Source of the DNA: Eggerthellaceae bacterium
GTDB lineage: Bacteria; Actinomycetota; Coriobacteriia; Coriobacteriales; Eggerthellaceae
DNA length: 41,112 nt
Reading direction: 5' to 3'
NCBI GenBank assembly: GCA_017434045.1
Contig: JAFRGA010000024.1
Location: 1-41,112, forward strand
The position numbers and the translations under genes are program-made. Below the pieces are notes generated by a model, which was not told the origin of the DNA, searched no databases, and saw nothing but the letters and a program-made list of their open reading frames with translations. Shown one piece after another: positions 32,742-41,112 of this stretch. Each line of letters starts with the position of its first letter. Within the stretch, counting starts at the first letter, position 1.

Positions 32742-33341
32742 TTAGGCGTTGAAGGCGCCGACGTACGACTCTATCGTGTTGCGCAGCTCGGCCATCCCGT
32801 CGCCTTTGAGGGAAGACGTCACGATCATGGGGGTCTTGTCGTCCAGCTGCAGCTGGCGTTTGAGGGCAGCCCGTTGCTGGTTGCATTTCGACTTGGAGAG
32901 CTTGTCGCCTTTGGTGAGCACGATGAGGAAGGGAAGCTCCGCCTCCTTGAGGAAGCCCACCATGTTCTCGTCGAGCGCGCTTGCAGGATGGCGCACGTCG
33001 ATGAGCGAACACACGAGGGCGAAGTTGCGCTCCTGGTTGAAATACCCCTCGATGAGCTCGGCCCAGCGTTCTCGCTCGGATTTGGAAACCTGCGCGTAAC
33101 CGTAACCCGGCAAGTCCACCAGGAAGGCGTCTCCTGCTTGGAAGAAGTTTATCGTGGCGGTTTTCCCGGGCTTTTGGGACACGTGCGCAAGGTTCTTGCG
33201 GTTGACCAGCTTGTTGAGGAGCGAGGATTTGCCGACATTCGAGCGGCCGGCAAACGCCACTTCCGGCAGCGTCGAGGCGGGGAGCTGCTTTGACGTTCCA
33301 AACGCCTTGTCGAATTCGACGTTGTTGAAGTTCACGATCAT
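32742..33341 (-). CDS. engB: Ribosome biogenesis GTPase EngB/YsxC
   Basis: TRAFAC GTPase needed for 50S subunit assembly; 199 aa. G1 is GRSNVGKS at 32-39, G2 lies around PGKTATINFF, G3 is DLPGYGYAQVSK, G4 TKGDKLSK and G5 TSSLKGDG. The start at 33341 is chosen because the family N-terminus (MIVNFNNVEFDKAFGTSKQLP) begins there; the upstream open extension is unlike EngB. The ribosome site is weak (GAAGA). It is divergent from the HD-ARH gene with a 290-nt shared upstream region, where I recognise no clear operator. Confidence 0.93.
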   Translation of the reverse strand: MIVNFNNVEFDKAFGTSKQLPASTLPEVAFAGRSNVGKSSLLNKLVNRKNLAHVSQKPGKTATINFFQAGDAFLVDLPGYGYAQVSKSERERWAELIEGYFNQERNFALVCSLIDVRHPASALDENMVGFLKEAELPFLIVLTKGDKLSKSKCNQQRAALKRQLQLDDKTPMIVTSSLKGDGMAELRNTIESYVGAFNA

Positions 33342-33631
33342 AGGGGCATCTTCTTGCGTTGGGGATGTTCGGTCCTTGCGGCATCCGTGGATGGTTTCCA
33401 ATCTGAATGGGTATTCTATCACGAGAGAACGATGCAGTTCCCTGGTCGCTGATGGTCCATCGCCTCGCCATTCAATGGAAGACGGCGTTGTCGCTTGGCA
33501 GTTGACCACGGTTTGAAGCTGGGCGCTATCATGCTTTCAAGAGCATCACAAGAGTATCGGGCGTTTGCCATTTCCAAAACCGGTGGAACGCGCAGCGCCC
33601 CTGAGAGACGACGCGAGGAAACGAGGTCACC

Positions 33632-34924
33632 ATGCTGTACACACCGCTTACGAAAAAGGCCCTTGCGATCTGCTGCGATGCGCATCGCAGCCAGCTGGAC
33701 AAATCGGGGATGCCCTATGTGCTCCACCCGTTCCATCTTGCCGAGGAGATGGGCGAAGACGAGCGCGCCGTTTGCGTCGCGTTGTTGCACGACGTGATGG
33801 AGGATACCGATTTGATGGAGTCGGACTTGCGCCAAGCGGGCATGCCCGAGGATGTGATGGCGGCGCTGAACCTCCTGACGCATGACCCTCAAGAGCCCTA
33901 TATGGATTATGTGGGCCGCATATGCTCGAACCCGCTTGCAAAAAAAGTGAAGCGGGCGGACCTGCGCCACAACGCCGACTTGAACCGCCTTGGAGAAGAC
34001 GACATCGACGAACGCGCATTGAGGCGCGCTGCCAAATATGCTGACGCGCTGGCCCTGCTCGAGAAGCCCTTGGAAAGCGAAGGATGCCCGCCCATGCTCG
34101 GAGCCGTGGTGGGGGATATAGTCGGCAGCGTTTATGAGTGGGATAACATCAAGACAACGGAGTTCCCCCTGTTCTCGGACGAATCGAGCTTCACCGACGA
34201 CTCGGTGATGACGATAGCCGTCGCACATGCGCTGTTGAGCGCTTTGGGGGATGTGAGGCACGCTGGCGGCATGGGGCGCATTGCCTTGCTGCCGAGAGCC
34301 GCCATTGTGAGGAAGACCGTCGTCTCGATGCAGGGGTTCGGAAGGCGTTATCCCCATGCCGGGTACGGTGGCAAGTTCAACGGCTGGCTGAGGGACCTCG
34401 TTCCCAGGCCTTACAACAGTTGGGGCAATGGGTCGGCGATGCGCGTCTCGCCCGTCGGCTGGGTTGCCGGCAGCGTCGAGCGGGCGGAGCTGCTCGCTTG
34501 CGCGACGGCAGAGGTGACGCATAACCATCCCGAAGGTATCAAAGGCGCCCAAGCTGCGGCTGCCTGCATCTACCTGGCCCGCATGGGATACGATAACGCC
34601 GAAATACGCCAGTACGTCCAGGAAACCCACGGGTACGATCTCGGCTTCTCGCTTGACGATATTCGCGCGGGCTACACGTTCGATGTGAGCTGCCAGGGGA
34701 GTGTGCCCCAGGCCATCGTGGCGTTCCTCGAAAGCGACAGCTTCGAAGACGCCATACGCAGGGCGGTCTCAATCGGCGGTGACAGCGACACCATCGCCGC
34801 CATCACCGGGGGAATCGCGCAGGCTCGTTACGGCATCCCAGCCGCCATCGCCACGGAGGCGCGCAGAAGGTTGCCGGAGGATTTACTCGATGTCATCGAC
34901 AGTTTCTGCGGCGCATATCTGTAA
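33632..34924 (+). CDS. Fusion: RSH-like HD hydrolase domain + ADP-ribosylglycohydrolase
   Basis: 430 aa, two enzymatic domains in one open frame. Residues 1-145 resemble the HD hydrolase of small alarmone hydrolases (Mesh1/SpoT): AHRSQLDKSGMPYVLHP (His18, His32), ALLHDVMEDTDLM (His53-Asp54) and VKRADLRHNADLNRL (Asp110, Asn114), so the metal ligands look intact. Residues about 155-430 are an ADP-ribosylglycohydrolase (ARH/DraG): MLGAVVGDIVGSVYEW, FTDDSVMTIAVAHA (188-190 TDD), YNSWGNGSAMRVSPVGW, and the metal motif GGDSDT (382-387). About 20 extra residues (205-228) interrupt the usual spacing. GAGG precedes ATG 33632. Known families suggest alarmone or nucleotide hydrolysis and ADP-ribose removal; the link between them is inference. 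No toxin or ADP-ribosyltransferase lies beside it. Confidence 0.82.
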   Translation: MLYTPLTKKALAICCDAHRSQLDKSGMPYVLHPFHLAEEMGEDERAVCVALLHDVMEDTDLMESDLRQAGMPEDVMAALNLLTHDPQEPYMDYVGRICSNPLAKKVKRADLRHNADLNRLGEDDIDERALRRAAKYADALALLEKPLESEGCPPMLGAVVGDIVGSVYEWDNIKTTEFPLFSDESSFTDDSVMTIAVAHALLSALGDVRHAGGMGRIALLPRAAIVRKTVVSMQGFGRRYPHAGYGGKFNGWLRDLVPRPYNSWGNGSAMRVSPVGWVAGSVERAELLACATAEVTHNHPEGIKGAQAAAACIYLARMGYDNAEIRQYVQETHGYDLGFSLDDIRAGYTFDVSCQGSVPQAIVAFLESDSFEDAIRRAVSIGGDSDTIAAITGGIAQARYGIPAAIATEARRRLPEDLLDVIDSFCGAYL

Positions 34925-34998
34925 ACTGAGAAGCGTATAGGATGGGCTGGCGTGCCGTGCGCTAGACGTTCAGCGAGTATTGCATCCATCGACGGGGA

Positions 34999-35034
34999 GA
35001 TGCTGCTGAGGGCATAGAACCGGGAAGCAGCATC
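34999..35034 (+). terminator. Hairpin after the HD-ARH gene
   Basis: GATGCTGCT (34999-35007) pairs with AGCAGCATC (35026-35034) over an 18-nt loop, followed by TTC only. A weak terminator or an RNA structure in the 299-nt gap before rpsB. Confidence 0.4.
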
Positions 35035-35080
35035 TTCAACCGTGGCGGTTTTGCTGCAACGTGTGCTCACTGTGAAATAC

Positions 35081-35110
35081 TCAACAATTTCCGCTGCGTT
35101 CGTGTATACT
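35081..35110 (+). promoter_or_regulatory. rpsB promoter
   Basis: TATACT at 35105-35110 with TCAACA at 35081-35086 (18-nt spacer). This predicts an untranslated leader of about 107 nt before rpsB, GC-rich enough to fold, where S2 autoregulation could act. I do not recognise a named leader motif. Confidence 0.5.
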
Positions 35111-35223
35111 AGCCGAGTTTCTAATCACACATGCCTGCGTGACGAGGGACCGCCAGTGGCCACCGGAAAAGGTTGCGGACCCGAGGACGACCGTAGGCAG
35201 AGGACTAACGAATGGAGTGAAGA

Positions 35224-35997
35224 ATGACGAAAGTCAGCATCCAAACGTTGCTCGATGCCGGTGCGCATTTCGGGCATCAAACCCGTCGCTGGAACCCCAA
35301 GATGAAGCCTTACATCTTCGGCAGCCGTGGCGACATCTACATCCTGGACCTCAAGCAGACCCTCATCGGCATGGACCAGGCCTACACCTTCATCAGCAAC
35401 CTTGCCAAGAACGGTGGCACCGTCCTCTTCGTCGGCACGAAGAAGCAGGCTCAGGAGCCTATCGCTGACGCTGCCAACCGCTGCGGCATGCCTTACGTCA
35501 ACGCCCGTTGGCTCGGCGGCATGATGACCAACTTCGTGACCATCCGCGGTCGCGTCAACCGCATGGAAGAGCTCGAGGCCATGGAGACCGATGGCCGTAT
35601 GGAGATGCTGCCCAAGAAGGAGCAGATCCTGCTGCGCAAGGAGCTCGGCAAGCTGCAGGTCAACCTCAACGGTATCCGCAACATGCGCCGCACGCCCGAT
35701 GCGATCTTCGTCATCGACACCAACCGCGAGGAAATCGCCATCAAGGAGGCCAAGCGCCTCAACATCCCCGTGGTCGGCACCCTGGACACCAACTGCGACC
35801 CCGACGACGTCGAATACGGCATTCCGGCCAACGACGACGCCATCCGCTCGGTCCGCCTGCTCGCCGATTTCATCGCCGACGCCGTCATGGTCGGCATCGG
35901 CGTGCCTGTGAGCGCTGACGAGATGGCCGCCGAGGCTGCTCCGGCCGTTGAGGAAGCTGCAGCTGAGGAAGCCGCCGAGGCTTCTGCCGCTGAATAA
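35224..35997 (+). CDS. rpsB: 30S ribosomal protein S2
   Basis: Small-subunit protein S2, 257 aa. The family start (VSIQTLLDAGAHFGHQTRRWNPKMKPYIFGSRGDIYILDLKQT), the VLFVGTKKQAQEPI block, NARWLGGMMTNF, and PDAIFVIDTNREEIAIKEAKRLNIPVVGTLDTNCDPDDV are all present. An Ala/Glu-rich tail (EEAAAEEAAEASAAE) ends the protein. GGAG precedes ATG 35224. It is followed by tsf after 29 nt, the common rpsB-tsf operon. The codon bias is strong, as expected for a highly expressed gene. Confidence 0.97.
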   Translation: MTKVSIQTLLDAGAHFGHQTRRWNPKMKPYIFGSRGDIYILDLKQTLIGMDQAYTFISNLAKNGGTVLFVGTKKQAQEPIADAANRCGMPYVNARWLGGMMTNFVTIRGRVNRMEELEAMETDGRMEMLPKKEQILLRKELGKLQVNLNGIRNMRRTPDAIFVIDTNREEIAIKEAKRLNIPVVGTLDTNCDPDDVEYGIPANDDAIRSVRLLADFIADAVMVGIGVPVSADEMAAEAAPAVEEAAAEEAAEASAAE

Positions 35998-36026
35998 CGT
36001 ACAACACTATAGAAAGGTTAATCGTT

Positions 36027-36704
36027 ATGGGAATTTCCGCATCTCAGGTCAAAGAACTTCGCGACATGACCGGCGCGGGCATGATGGAGTGCAAGAAGGC
36101 CCTCACCGAGGCTGAGGGTGATATGGACAAGGCTGTCGACCTCCTGCGCGAGTGGGGCGTCGCCAAGGTCGCCAAGAAGGCCGGCCGTGCCACCAACGAG
36201 GGCACCATCATGGCGCTCGTGGCCGAAGACGGCAAGTCCGGCGCCGTCTTCGAGCTCAACTGCGAGACCGACTTCGTGGGCATGAACGAGAAGTTCAAGG
36301 GCTATGCCGAGAAGATCACGAAGATCGCCCTCGACAAGAAGATCGCCGACGTCGAAGCTCTGAAGGCCGACGCCGAGGTCAACGAGATCATCACCGACTG
36401 CGTGCACGTCATGGGCGAGAACACGCAGCTCGCACGCGTGGCCTTCGCCGAGGCTGCCGGCGTGTGCTCTTACATCCACATGGGCGGCAAGATCGGCGTC
36501 CTCATGTCCTTCGACGTCGAGGGCATCGATCCGACCTCCGACGCGTTCGTGGCTTACGGCCGCGACGTTGCCATGCAGGTTGCAGCCATGAGCCCCGTTG
36601 CCCCGAACCGCGACGCTGTCCCGGCTGACGTCGTCGCCAAGGAGATGGAGATTTACAAGGCGCAGGCTGCTGCATCCGGCAAGCCCGAGAACATCCAGGA
36701 GTAG
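36027..36704 (+). CDS. tsf: Elongation factor Ts, ended early by an in-frame TAG
   Basis: Nucleotide exchange factor for EF-Tu. The reading frame gives 225 aa: N-terminal UBA-like domain (ISASQVKELRDMTGAGMMECKKALTEAEGDMDKAVDLLREWG), the TDFVGMNEKF core segment and most of the coiled-coil region. At 36702-36704 a TAG follows IQE, where the family usually has a Lys codon (PENIxEKIxxGRLxKFY). The same frame then continues without a break for 55 more codons that encode the rest of EF-Ts, to TAA at 36870-36872. The full product would be 281 residues, the normal length. Either a real nonsense change, read-through, or a sequence error. Confidence 0.9.
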   Translation: MGISASQVKELRDMTGAGMMECKKALTEAEGDMDKAVDLLREWGVAKVAKKAGRATNEGTIMALVAEDGKSGAVFELNCETDFVGMNEKFKGYAEKITKIALDKKIADVEALKADAEVNEIITDCVHVMGENTQLARVAFAEAAGVCSYIHMGGKIGVLMSFDVEGIDPTSDAFVAYGRDVAMQVAAMSPVAPNRDAVPADVVAKEMEIYKAQAAASGKPENIQE

Positions 36705-36872
36705 ATCGCCCAGGGTCGCCTGGAGAAGTTCTACGCCGAGAACTGCCACACCGAGCAGGCCTTCGTCAAGGATGGCGACCTGACCATCCAGACCTACACC
36801 GACAAGGTCGCCAAGGAGCTCGGCGGCTCCATCAAGGTCGTCGACTTCGTCCGCTACGCGCTGGGCGAATAA
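36702..36872 (+). pseudogene. tsf: C-terminal part of tsf beyond the in-frame TAG
   Basis: In frame with tsf, these 55 codons read IAQGRLEKFYAENCHTEQAF onward and end VVDFVRYALGE, the conserved EF-Ts C-terminus including the core strand. It has no start or ribosome site of its own. The preserved frame and codon bias show it was translated until recently or still is. One AAG-to-TAG change would explain the break. Confidence 0.85.
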
Positions 36873-36895
36873 CCCCAAGAGCAACAAGCATGTTT

Positions 36896-36925
36896 ACGGC
36901 CCGCCGAACGGCGGGCCGTTTTCTT
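36896..36925 (+). terminator. Intrinsic terminator of rpsB-tsf
   Basis: ACGGCCCGCC (36896-36905), loop GAAC, complement GGCGGGCCGT (36910-36919), then TTTTCTTGT: a perfect 10-bp GC stem with a T-rich tail. It ends the operon after the full-length tsf stop. Confidence 0.92.
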
Positions 36926-36936
36926 GTCACATAGGA

Positions 36937-36969
36937 AATGAGGCAAGGGGGCCGCCCCTTTGCCTCATT
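36937..36969. terminator. Second hairpin downstream of tsf
   Basis: A 15-bp stem (36937-36951 with 36955-36969, one G-T pair) with a 3-nt loop, 12 nt after the first terminator. No T-run follows on the plus side. It may be a back-up terminator or block transcription entering from pntA's side. Confidence 0.6.
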
Positions 36970-37135
36970 GTAACCAGATAGACGATTGCAAGTTCATAGG
37001 CGGTTTTATAGGATTGTCTCTTGAATGCGTCTCGTTTGATTCGGCAAAGTACGCGATGCGCATAGCTGCGTATGCTTGTCGAAAAACATGAAGCACTCTT
37101 CGCCGCCCGTTATGGTCAATTCGATAGGAGGCAGC

Positions 37136-38674
37136 ATGCGAATTGGCATACCCAAAGAGCCTTATGAGGCTCAAACGCTCGTGTCGGCTTCGCCAGACAC
37201 TGTGGGCAAACTCATGAAGCTCGGCTACGACGTGTGCATCGAGTCGGGGGCGGGCGTTTCTGCCAGCTATTTCGACGATGCGTACGAGGCGGTAGGCGCC
37301 TCGATTGTGTCGAAGGAAGAGGTGTGGGGCTCTGATATCGTGACGTGCCTCGATACGCCCACCGACGCAGAGCTTGCCCTCATGAAACGGGGAGCCGTGC
37401 TCATCGCACGGCTGAGCCCCTGGGGGAATGACGAGCTCATCAACAAGTTCCATGACATGGGCATCACGGCGCTCGCGATGGACGCGGTGCCGCGCATATC
37501 GCGCGCGCAGGCGCTCGACGTGCGCTCGTCGATGATGAACGTGGCGGGCTACCGCGCGGTCATCGAGGCGGCCAACGAGTTCGGCCGCACGTTTACCGGC
37601 CAGGTCACCGCAGCAGGCAAGACGCAGCCGGCAAAGGTCTACGTCATCGGCGTGGGCGTCGCGGGCCTCGCGGCCATCGGCACGGCGGGCTCGATGGGCG
37701 CGCAGGTCTCGGCGACCGACGTGCGCCCCGAGGTGGCAGACCAGGTCGAGTCGCTCGGCGGCACCTTCGTCGAGATACCGGTGAAGCAGCAGTCCTCTGA
37801 CGGCTACGCGAAAGCTCTCGACGAGGAGCAGCAGAAGCTCACGCTGGCAGTCTACACCGAGCAGGCGGCGGCCAACGACATCGTGATCACGACAGCCGCG
37901 GTGCCGGGTCGTCCGGCCCCGTTGCTCATAACGGCTGAAGCAGTCGCGGGCATGAAGCCCGGCTCGATCGTCGTCGACATGGGCGCGTCTCCGCTCGGCG
38001 GCAACTGCGAGCTGTCGAAGCCCGGCGAGGTCATCGTGACCGAAAACGGCGTGAAGGTCTTAGGCTACACCGACCTGCCCAGCCGCATGCCAGGCCAGGC
38101 CAGCCAGCTCTTCGGCCAGAACATTGTGAACTTCTTGAAGCTTGCCACGCCGGCTAAGGACGGCGTGCTCGCCCTCGACATGGACGACGAGGTGCAGCGC
38201 GGTGTGGCCGTCACCCTCGACGGCGACATCATGTGGCCGCCTCCGCCCGTTAAGGTGTCTGCAGCGCCTGCGGCTCCTGCAGCCGCCGAAGCCGCCGAGC
38301 CCGAACAGGAACCCGAGAAGTCGGCTTTCCAGAAACACTGGTGGAAGGTGCTCGTCGGAATCTTGGCTGTGGCCCTCATTGTGGGCGCACCGCCTGCGAT
38401 GGCGAACCACTTCATCGTGTTCATGCTCGCCTGCGTCGTGGGCTTCTACGTGATCACGAACGTGACCCATTCGCTGCACACGCCGCTCATGTCCGAGACG
38501 AACGCGATCTCGGGCATCATCATCGTGGGCGCGCTGCTGCAGATCGTCAACTTCGACAACCCGGTGGTGGTGGCATTGGCTTTCGTGGCTATGACCATTG
38601 CCTCCATCAACATTTTCGGCGGCTTCCTGGTTACGGACCGCATGCTCAAGATGTTCGAGCGGAGCTCTGAGTAG
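37136..38674 (+). CDS. pntA: NAD(P) transhydrogenase subunit alpha
   Basis: Proton-translocating transhydrogenase, NAD-binding subunit; 512 aa. Domain I (about 1-385) shows [33 protein letters not shown], the [17 protein letters not shown] block and the Rossmann motif [27 protein letters not shown]. An Ala/Pro/Glu linker leads to four membrane segments (from [16 protein letters not shown] onward), as in E. coli PntA. The ATG at 37136 is chosen for the strong GGAGG just upstream and the family start; longer readings are unsupported. pntB begins 1 nt after the stop. Together they couple the proton gradient to NADPH formation in the cytoplasmic membrane. Confidence 0.95.
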   Translation: MRIGIPKEPYEAQTLVSASPDTVGKLMKLGYDVCIESGAGVSASYFDDAYEAVGASIVSKEEVWGSDIVTCLDTPTDAELALMKRGAVLIARLSPWGNDELINKFHDMGITALAMDAVPRISRAQALDVRSSMMNVAGYRAVIEAANEFGRTFTGQVTAAGKTQPAKVYVIGVGVAGLAAIGTAGSMGAQVSATDVRPEVADQVESLGGTFVEIPVKQQSSDGYAKALDEEQQKLTLAVYTEQAAANDIVITTAAVPGRPAPLLITAEAVAGMKPGSIVVDMGASPLGGNCELSKPGEVIVTENGVKVLGYTDLPSRMPGQASQLFGQNIVNFLKLATPAKDGVLALDMDDEVQRGVAVTLDGDIMWPPPPVKVSAAPAAPAAAEAAEPEQEPEKSAFQKHWWKVLVGILAVALIVGAPPAMANHFIVFMLACVVGFYVITNVTHSLHTPLMSETNAISGIIIVGALLQIVNFDNPVVVALAFVAMTIASINIFGGFLVTDRMLKMFERSSE

Positions 38675-38675
38675 C

Positions 38676-40103
38676 ATGTTGGAGATGTTCACCCAATTCG
38701 AAATGCTGGCATATATTCTGGCCGGTTTGCTGTTCATCCTAGCGCTCGCGGGCCTCTCGCAGCAAAAAACCGCCAAGCGCGGAAACCTCTTCGGCATCTG
38801 CGGCATGGCGCTAGCAGTGGTCGCCGTCATCGTGGTCACGCTCGCGGGCAAAGCGGAAGTCGCCGCTCAGACGGCTGGCCTCATGGTCGTCGGCATCGCC
38901 ATCGGCGCAGCCATCGGCGTATGGCGTGCCGTCAAGGTTCAGATGACCGAAATGCCCCAGCTTGTGGCTATGCTGCACCAGTTCGTGGGCTTAGCTGCTG
39001 TGCTCGTCGGCTTCAACTCGTTCATCACCGAGCCGGGCGGCTACTTCGAAGGCGCCATGAACGCCTACCATCTGGGAGAGGTGGGGCTTGCCGTCTTCAT
39101 AGGCGCTGTCACCTTCACCGGCTCGATTGTGGCGTTCCTCAAGCTCTCTGCCAAGATTTCGGGAAAACCGCTCACGATTCCCGGGCGCAAAGTCGTCAAC
39201 GCAGGCATGGTACTCGTGTGCCTGGTTTGTATCGGCTGGCTCATCAACACGACTGGAGTCGAGGCGGGCCTTGTGCCGCTCATCATCATCACGGTCGTTT
39301 CGCTTGTACTCGGCGCGCATCTCGTGCTGGCCATCGGCGGCGGCGACATGCCAGTCGTTGTCTCGATGCTCAACTCCTACTCTGGCTGGGCGGCGGCTAT
39401 GGCCGGCTTCACGCTCGGCAACGACCTGCTCATCATCACGGGCTCGCTCGTCGGCTCGTCGGGTGCCTACCTCAGCTACATCATGTGCAAGGGCATGAAC
39501 CGCTCGTTCGCGAGCGTCATCCTCGGCGGCTTTGGCGACGGCGCTTCGAGCAGCGGCGACGAGCAGAAGGACTACGGCACCCACACTGAGATTACGGCCG
39601 AAGAAGCGGCTGCGGCGCTTGCAGCTGCTAAGACTGTCGTCATCACGCCGGGTTATGGCATGGCTGTTGCGCAGGCACAGTTTCCAGTCGCCGAGCTCAC
39701 CCGCAAGCTGAAGGAGCGCGGTGTTGACGTGAAGTTCGGCATCCACCCGGTGGCGGGCCGCATGCCCGGCCACATGAACGTGCTCCTGGCAGAGGCGAAA
39801 GTGCCCTATGACGCTGTCTTCGAGATGGACGAGATCAACGACGATTTCGCCGAGGTCGACGAGGTGCTCGTCATCGGTGCGAACGACACGGTCAACCCTG
39901 CGGCGCTCACCGAGCCGGGCAGCCCCATCGCCGGCATGCCGGTGCTCAAGGTCTGGGAGGCCGCCCACGTCATCGCCTTCAAGCGGTCCATGGGCAACGC
40001 CGGCTACGCAGGCGTGGTGAACCCGCTGTTCTACAACGACAATACCGACATGCTGCTGGGAGACGCCAAAGGCAGCGTGGAGGCTATCATTTCGGCGCTT
40101 TAG
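38676..40103 (+). CDS. pntB: NAD(P) transhydrogenase subunit beta
   Basis: 475 aa. The first ~270 residues form about 8-9 membrane helices ([19 protein letters not shown] onward, with the conserved [23 protein letters not shown] segment). Domain III then binds [63 protein letters not shown] and [14 protein letters not shown]. The ATG at 38676 directly follows pntA; an ATG at 38685 is a close alternative. It is co-transcribed with pntA, and the long hairpin at 40134-40239 is a likely end of the transcript. Confidence 0.95.
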   Translation: MLEMFTQFEMLAYILAGLLFILALAGLSQQKTAKRGNLFGICGMALAVVAVIVVTLAGKAEVAAQTAGLMVVGIAIGAAIGVWRAVKVQMTEMPQLVAMLHQFVGLAAVLVGFNSFITEPGGYFEGAMNAYHLGEVGLAVFIGAVTFTGSIVAFLKLSAKISGKPLTIPGRKVVNAGMVLVCLVCIGWLINTTGVEAGLVPLIIITVVSLVLGAHLVLAIGGGDMPVVVSMLNSYSGWAAAMAGFTLGNDLLIITGSLVGSSGAYLSYIMCKGMNRSFASVILGGFGDGASSSGDEQKDYGTHTEITAEEAAAALAAAKTVVITPGYGMAVAQAQFPVAELTRKLKERGVDVKFGIHPVAGRMPGHMNVLLAEAKVPYDAVFEMDEINDDFAEVDEVLVIGANDTVNPAALTEPGSPIAGMPVLKVWEAAHVIAFKRSMGNAGYAGVVNPLFYNDNTDMLLGDAKGSVEAIISAL

Positions 40104-40133
40104 CCGTGCTGGATAGCGGCCTGCTCGTCCACT

Positions 40134-40239
40134 CTGTTTGGGTAGGCCGGAGGGGTGTGAACGATTCCGCAGTTACTAACTTTTATTGATTAAAAGTTAA
40201 GCGAGGACAAGTGAACACCCCTCCGGCCCACCCAAACAG
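40134..40239. repeat. Long hairpin between pntB and serC
   Basis: Outer arms 40134-40158 and 40215-40239 are complementary at 24 of 25 positions. An inner palindrome TAACTTTTA-TTGA-TTAAAAGTTA lies near 40176-40200. The structure is far longer than a terminator needs and lacks a T-run after it. It may be a MITE/REPIN-like sequence that also serves as a transcript end. The rest of the 289-nt gap holds the serC promoter. Confidence 0.75.
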
Positions 40240-40315
40240 GGGGAGCGAGTGAGAAGCGGTGACTAACTGTAGTTTAGGGATTTGTTTCCGTGCGAATTGC
40301 AAGTGTTACAAATGC

Positions 40316-40352
40316 TTGTTGCGACTTGCCCGTTGGGCTAAGATAGGCAAGT
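40316..40352 (+). promoter_or_regulatory. Putative serC promoter with overlapping inverted repeat
   Basis: TTGTTG (40316-40321) and TAAGAT (40339-40344) with a 17-nt spacer, a weak promoter match. The inverted repeat ACTTGCC (40324-40330) and GGCAAGT (40346-40352) brackets the -10 box, so it may be an operator. Confidence 0.4.
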
Positions 40353-40392
40353 TATTTAAACGAAGGCATGTTTTTCGACAAGGAGTTTTGTT

Positions 40393-41112
40393 ATGGCCAG
40401 AGTTTACAACTTCTCTGCAGGTCCCGCCGTTCTGCCCGAGCCCGTGCTCGAGCAGGCTGCTGCTGAAATGCTCGATTACCAGGGCACGGGCATGTCCGTC
40501 ATGGAGATGAGCCACCGCTCGAAGCCCTTCCAGAAGATCATCGACACGGCCGAGGCCGACTTGCGCGAGCTTCTGGGCATCCCCGAGAACTACAAGGTGC
40601 TGTTCGTGCAGGGTGGCGCCACCACGCAGTTCGCGGCCATTCCGATGAACCTGATGAAGACCGAAGGCGGCAAGGCCGACTACATCGTCTCCGGTTCCTG
40701 GTCCAAGAAGGCCTTCAAGGAGGCCAAGATGTACGGCGAGGCCACCTGCCTGGCATCCAGCGAGGATGAGACGTTCAGCTACGTGCCCGACGTCGACGCC
40801 ATCCAGGTCAGCCCCGATGCGGACTACCTCTACATCTGCCAGAACGAGACGATCTACGGCACCACGTACCACAAGCTGCCCGAGACGGGCGACGTGCCGC
40901 TGGTCTCCGACGTGTCCTCGATGTTCCTTTCCGAGCCCATGGACGTCAGCAAGTTCGGCGTCGTGTACGGCGGCGTGCAGAAGAACGTCGGTCCCGCGGG
41001 CCTCGCCATCGTCATCGTACGCGACGACCTCATCCGCGAGGACGTGCTGCCCTTCACGCCGACGCTGCTGCGCTGGAAGACCATGGCCGACGCCGGCAGC
41101 CTGTACAACACG
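40393..41112 (+). CDS. serC: Phosphoserine aminotransferase (partial, runs off the window)
   Basis: PLP enzyme of class V transaminases converting 3-phosphohydroxypyruvate to phosphoserine in serine synthesis. The first 240 codons are seen; the 3' end is beyond the right edge. The start MARVYNFSAGPAVLPEPVLEQAA is the SerC signature. HRSKPFQKI, LFVQGGATTQFAAIPMNL, the Asp of SDVSSMFLSEP and the Schiff-base Lys in GGVQKNVGPAGLAI follow. AAGGAG (40380-40385) precedes ATG 40393. It appears to be transcribed alone here; serA may follow outside the window, but this cannot be seen. Confidence 0.96.
   Translation, partial: MARVYNFSAGPAVLPEPVLEQAAAEMLDYQGTGMSVMEMSHRSKPFQKIIDTAEADLRELLGIPENYKVLFVQGGATTQFAAIPMNLMKTEGGKADYIVSGSWSKKAFKEAKMYGEATCLASSEDETFSYVPDVDAIQVSPDADYLYICQNETIYGTTYHKLPETGDVPLVSDVSSMFLSEPMDVSKFGVVYGGVQKNVGPAGLAIVIVRDDLIREDVLPFTPTLLRWKTMADAGSLYNT

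Noticed and set aside
36027..36872. UAG as a sense codon (genetic code change or pyrrolysine) throughout this genome
   Set aside because: At least ten other genes in the window end in TAG at the expected place with normal length; only tsf has an internal TAG.
36018..36887. 289-codon frame antisense to tsf
   Set aside because: Leu/Val/Asp-rich shadow of a highly biased gene; tsf is certain on the plus strand.

Overview
The window is about 41 kb of bacterial chromosome with fairly high GC. It is almost fully coding and carries mostly core genes. The gene set (a long dcw cluster, a DAP-type MurE, CwlO/RipA-like NlpC/P60 hydrolases with long coiled coils, an arcB-like ornithine carbamoyltransferase, a two-subunit PntAB) and the GC-rich style fit an actinobacterial anaerobe of the Coriobacteriia, probably Eggerthellaceae (Slackia-like). 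That assignment is inferred from protein character; no database was searched.

Layout. 1-5.3 kb: map, nadK (minus), murJ (lipid II flippase) and a DUF1846/UPF0371 gene (minus), with a strong bidirectional terminator between the last two. 5.4-5.6 kb: a 195-nt imperfect palindrome, then a xerD-type recombinase. 6.7-21.4 kb: the division and cell wall cluster mraZ-rsmH-ftsL-ftsI-murE-murF-mraY-murD-ftsW-murG-murC-ftsQ, preceded by 10-bp phased AAGTG boxes that look like the MraZ operator. No ftsA or ftsZ follows ftsQ. 21.5-23 kb: a membrane-anchored degenerate DEDDh-exonuclease-like protein and thpR. 23.06-24.75 kb: tRNA-His, tRNA-Lys and tRNA-Arg surround a 1.3-kb non-coding island. It holds a 70-bp direct duplication that includes the tRNA-Lys 3' end, a nested palindrome, a 32-bp tandem repeat, a symmetric array of four 28-bp repeats and a possibly structured RNA. 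24.8-29.2 kb: ornithine carbamoyltransferase, SppA and a divergent methionyl-tRNA-synthetase-like enzyme. 29.4-32.2 kb: two tandem secreted NlpC/P60 paralogues. 32.2-34.9 kb: rnhA, engB (minus) and a fusion of an RSH-like HD hydrolase with an ADP-ribosylglycohydrolase. 35.2-36.9 kb: rpsB-tsf, with tsf interrupted by an in-frame TAG. 37.1-41.1 kb: pntAB, a long hairpin, and serC running off the right edge.

How the genes work together. The dcw genes plus murJ cover most of the path from UDP-MurNAc to flipped lipid II and septal cross-linking: MurC/D/E/F build the stem peptide, MraY and MurG make lipids I and II, MurJ flips it, and FtsW/FtsI polymerise and cross-link it. The NlpC/P60 enzymes are candidate remodelling hydrolases. 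map, metG-like, rpsB, tsf, rsmH, engB and the tRNAs serve translation.

The items most worth a second look are the HD-ARH fusion, the amber codon inside tsf, the MetRS-like enzyme with a broken KMSKS loop, the tRNA-Arg with a G19-C56 to U19-A56 swap, the inactivated exonuclease-fold membrane protein, and the repeat island between the tRNAs.
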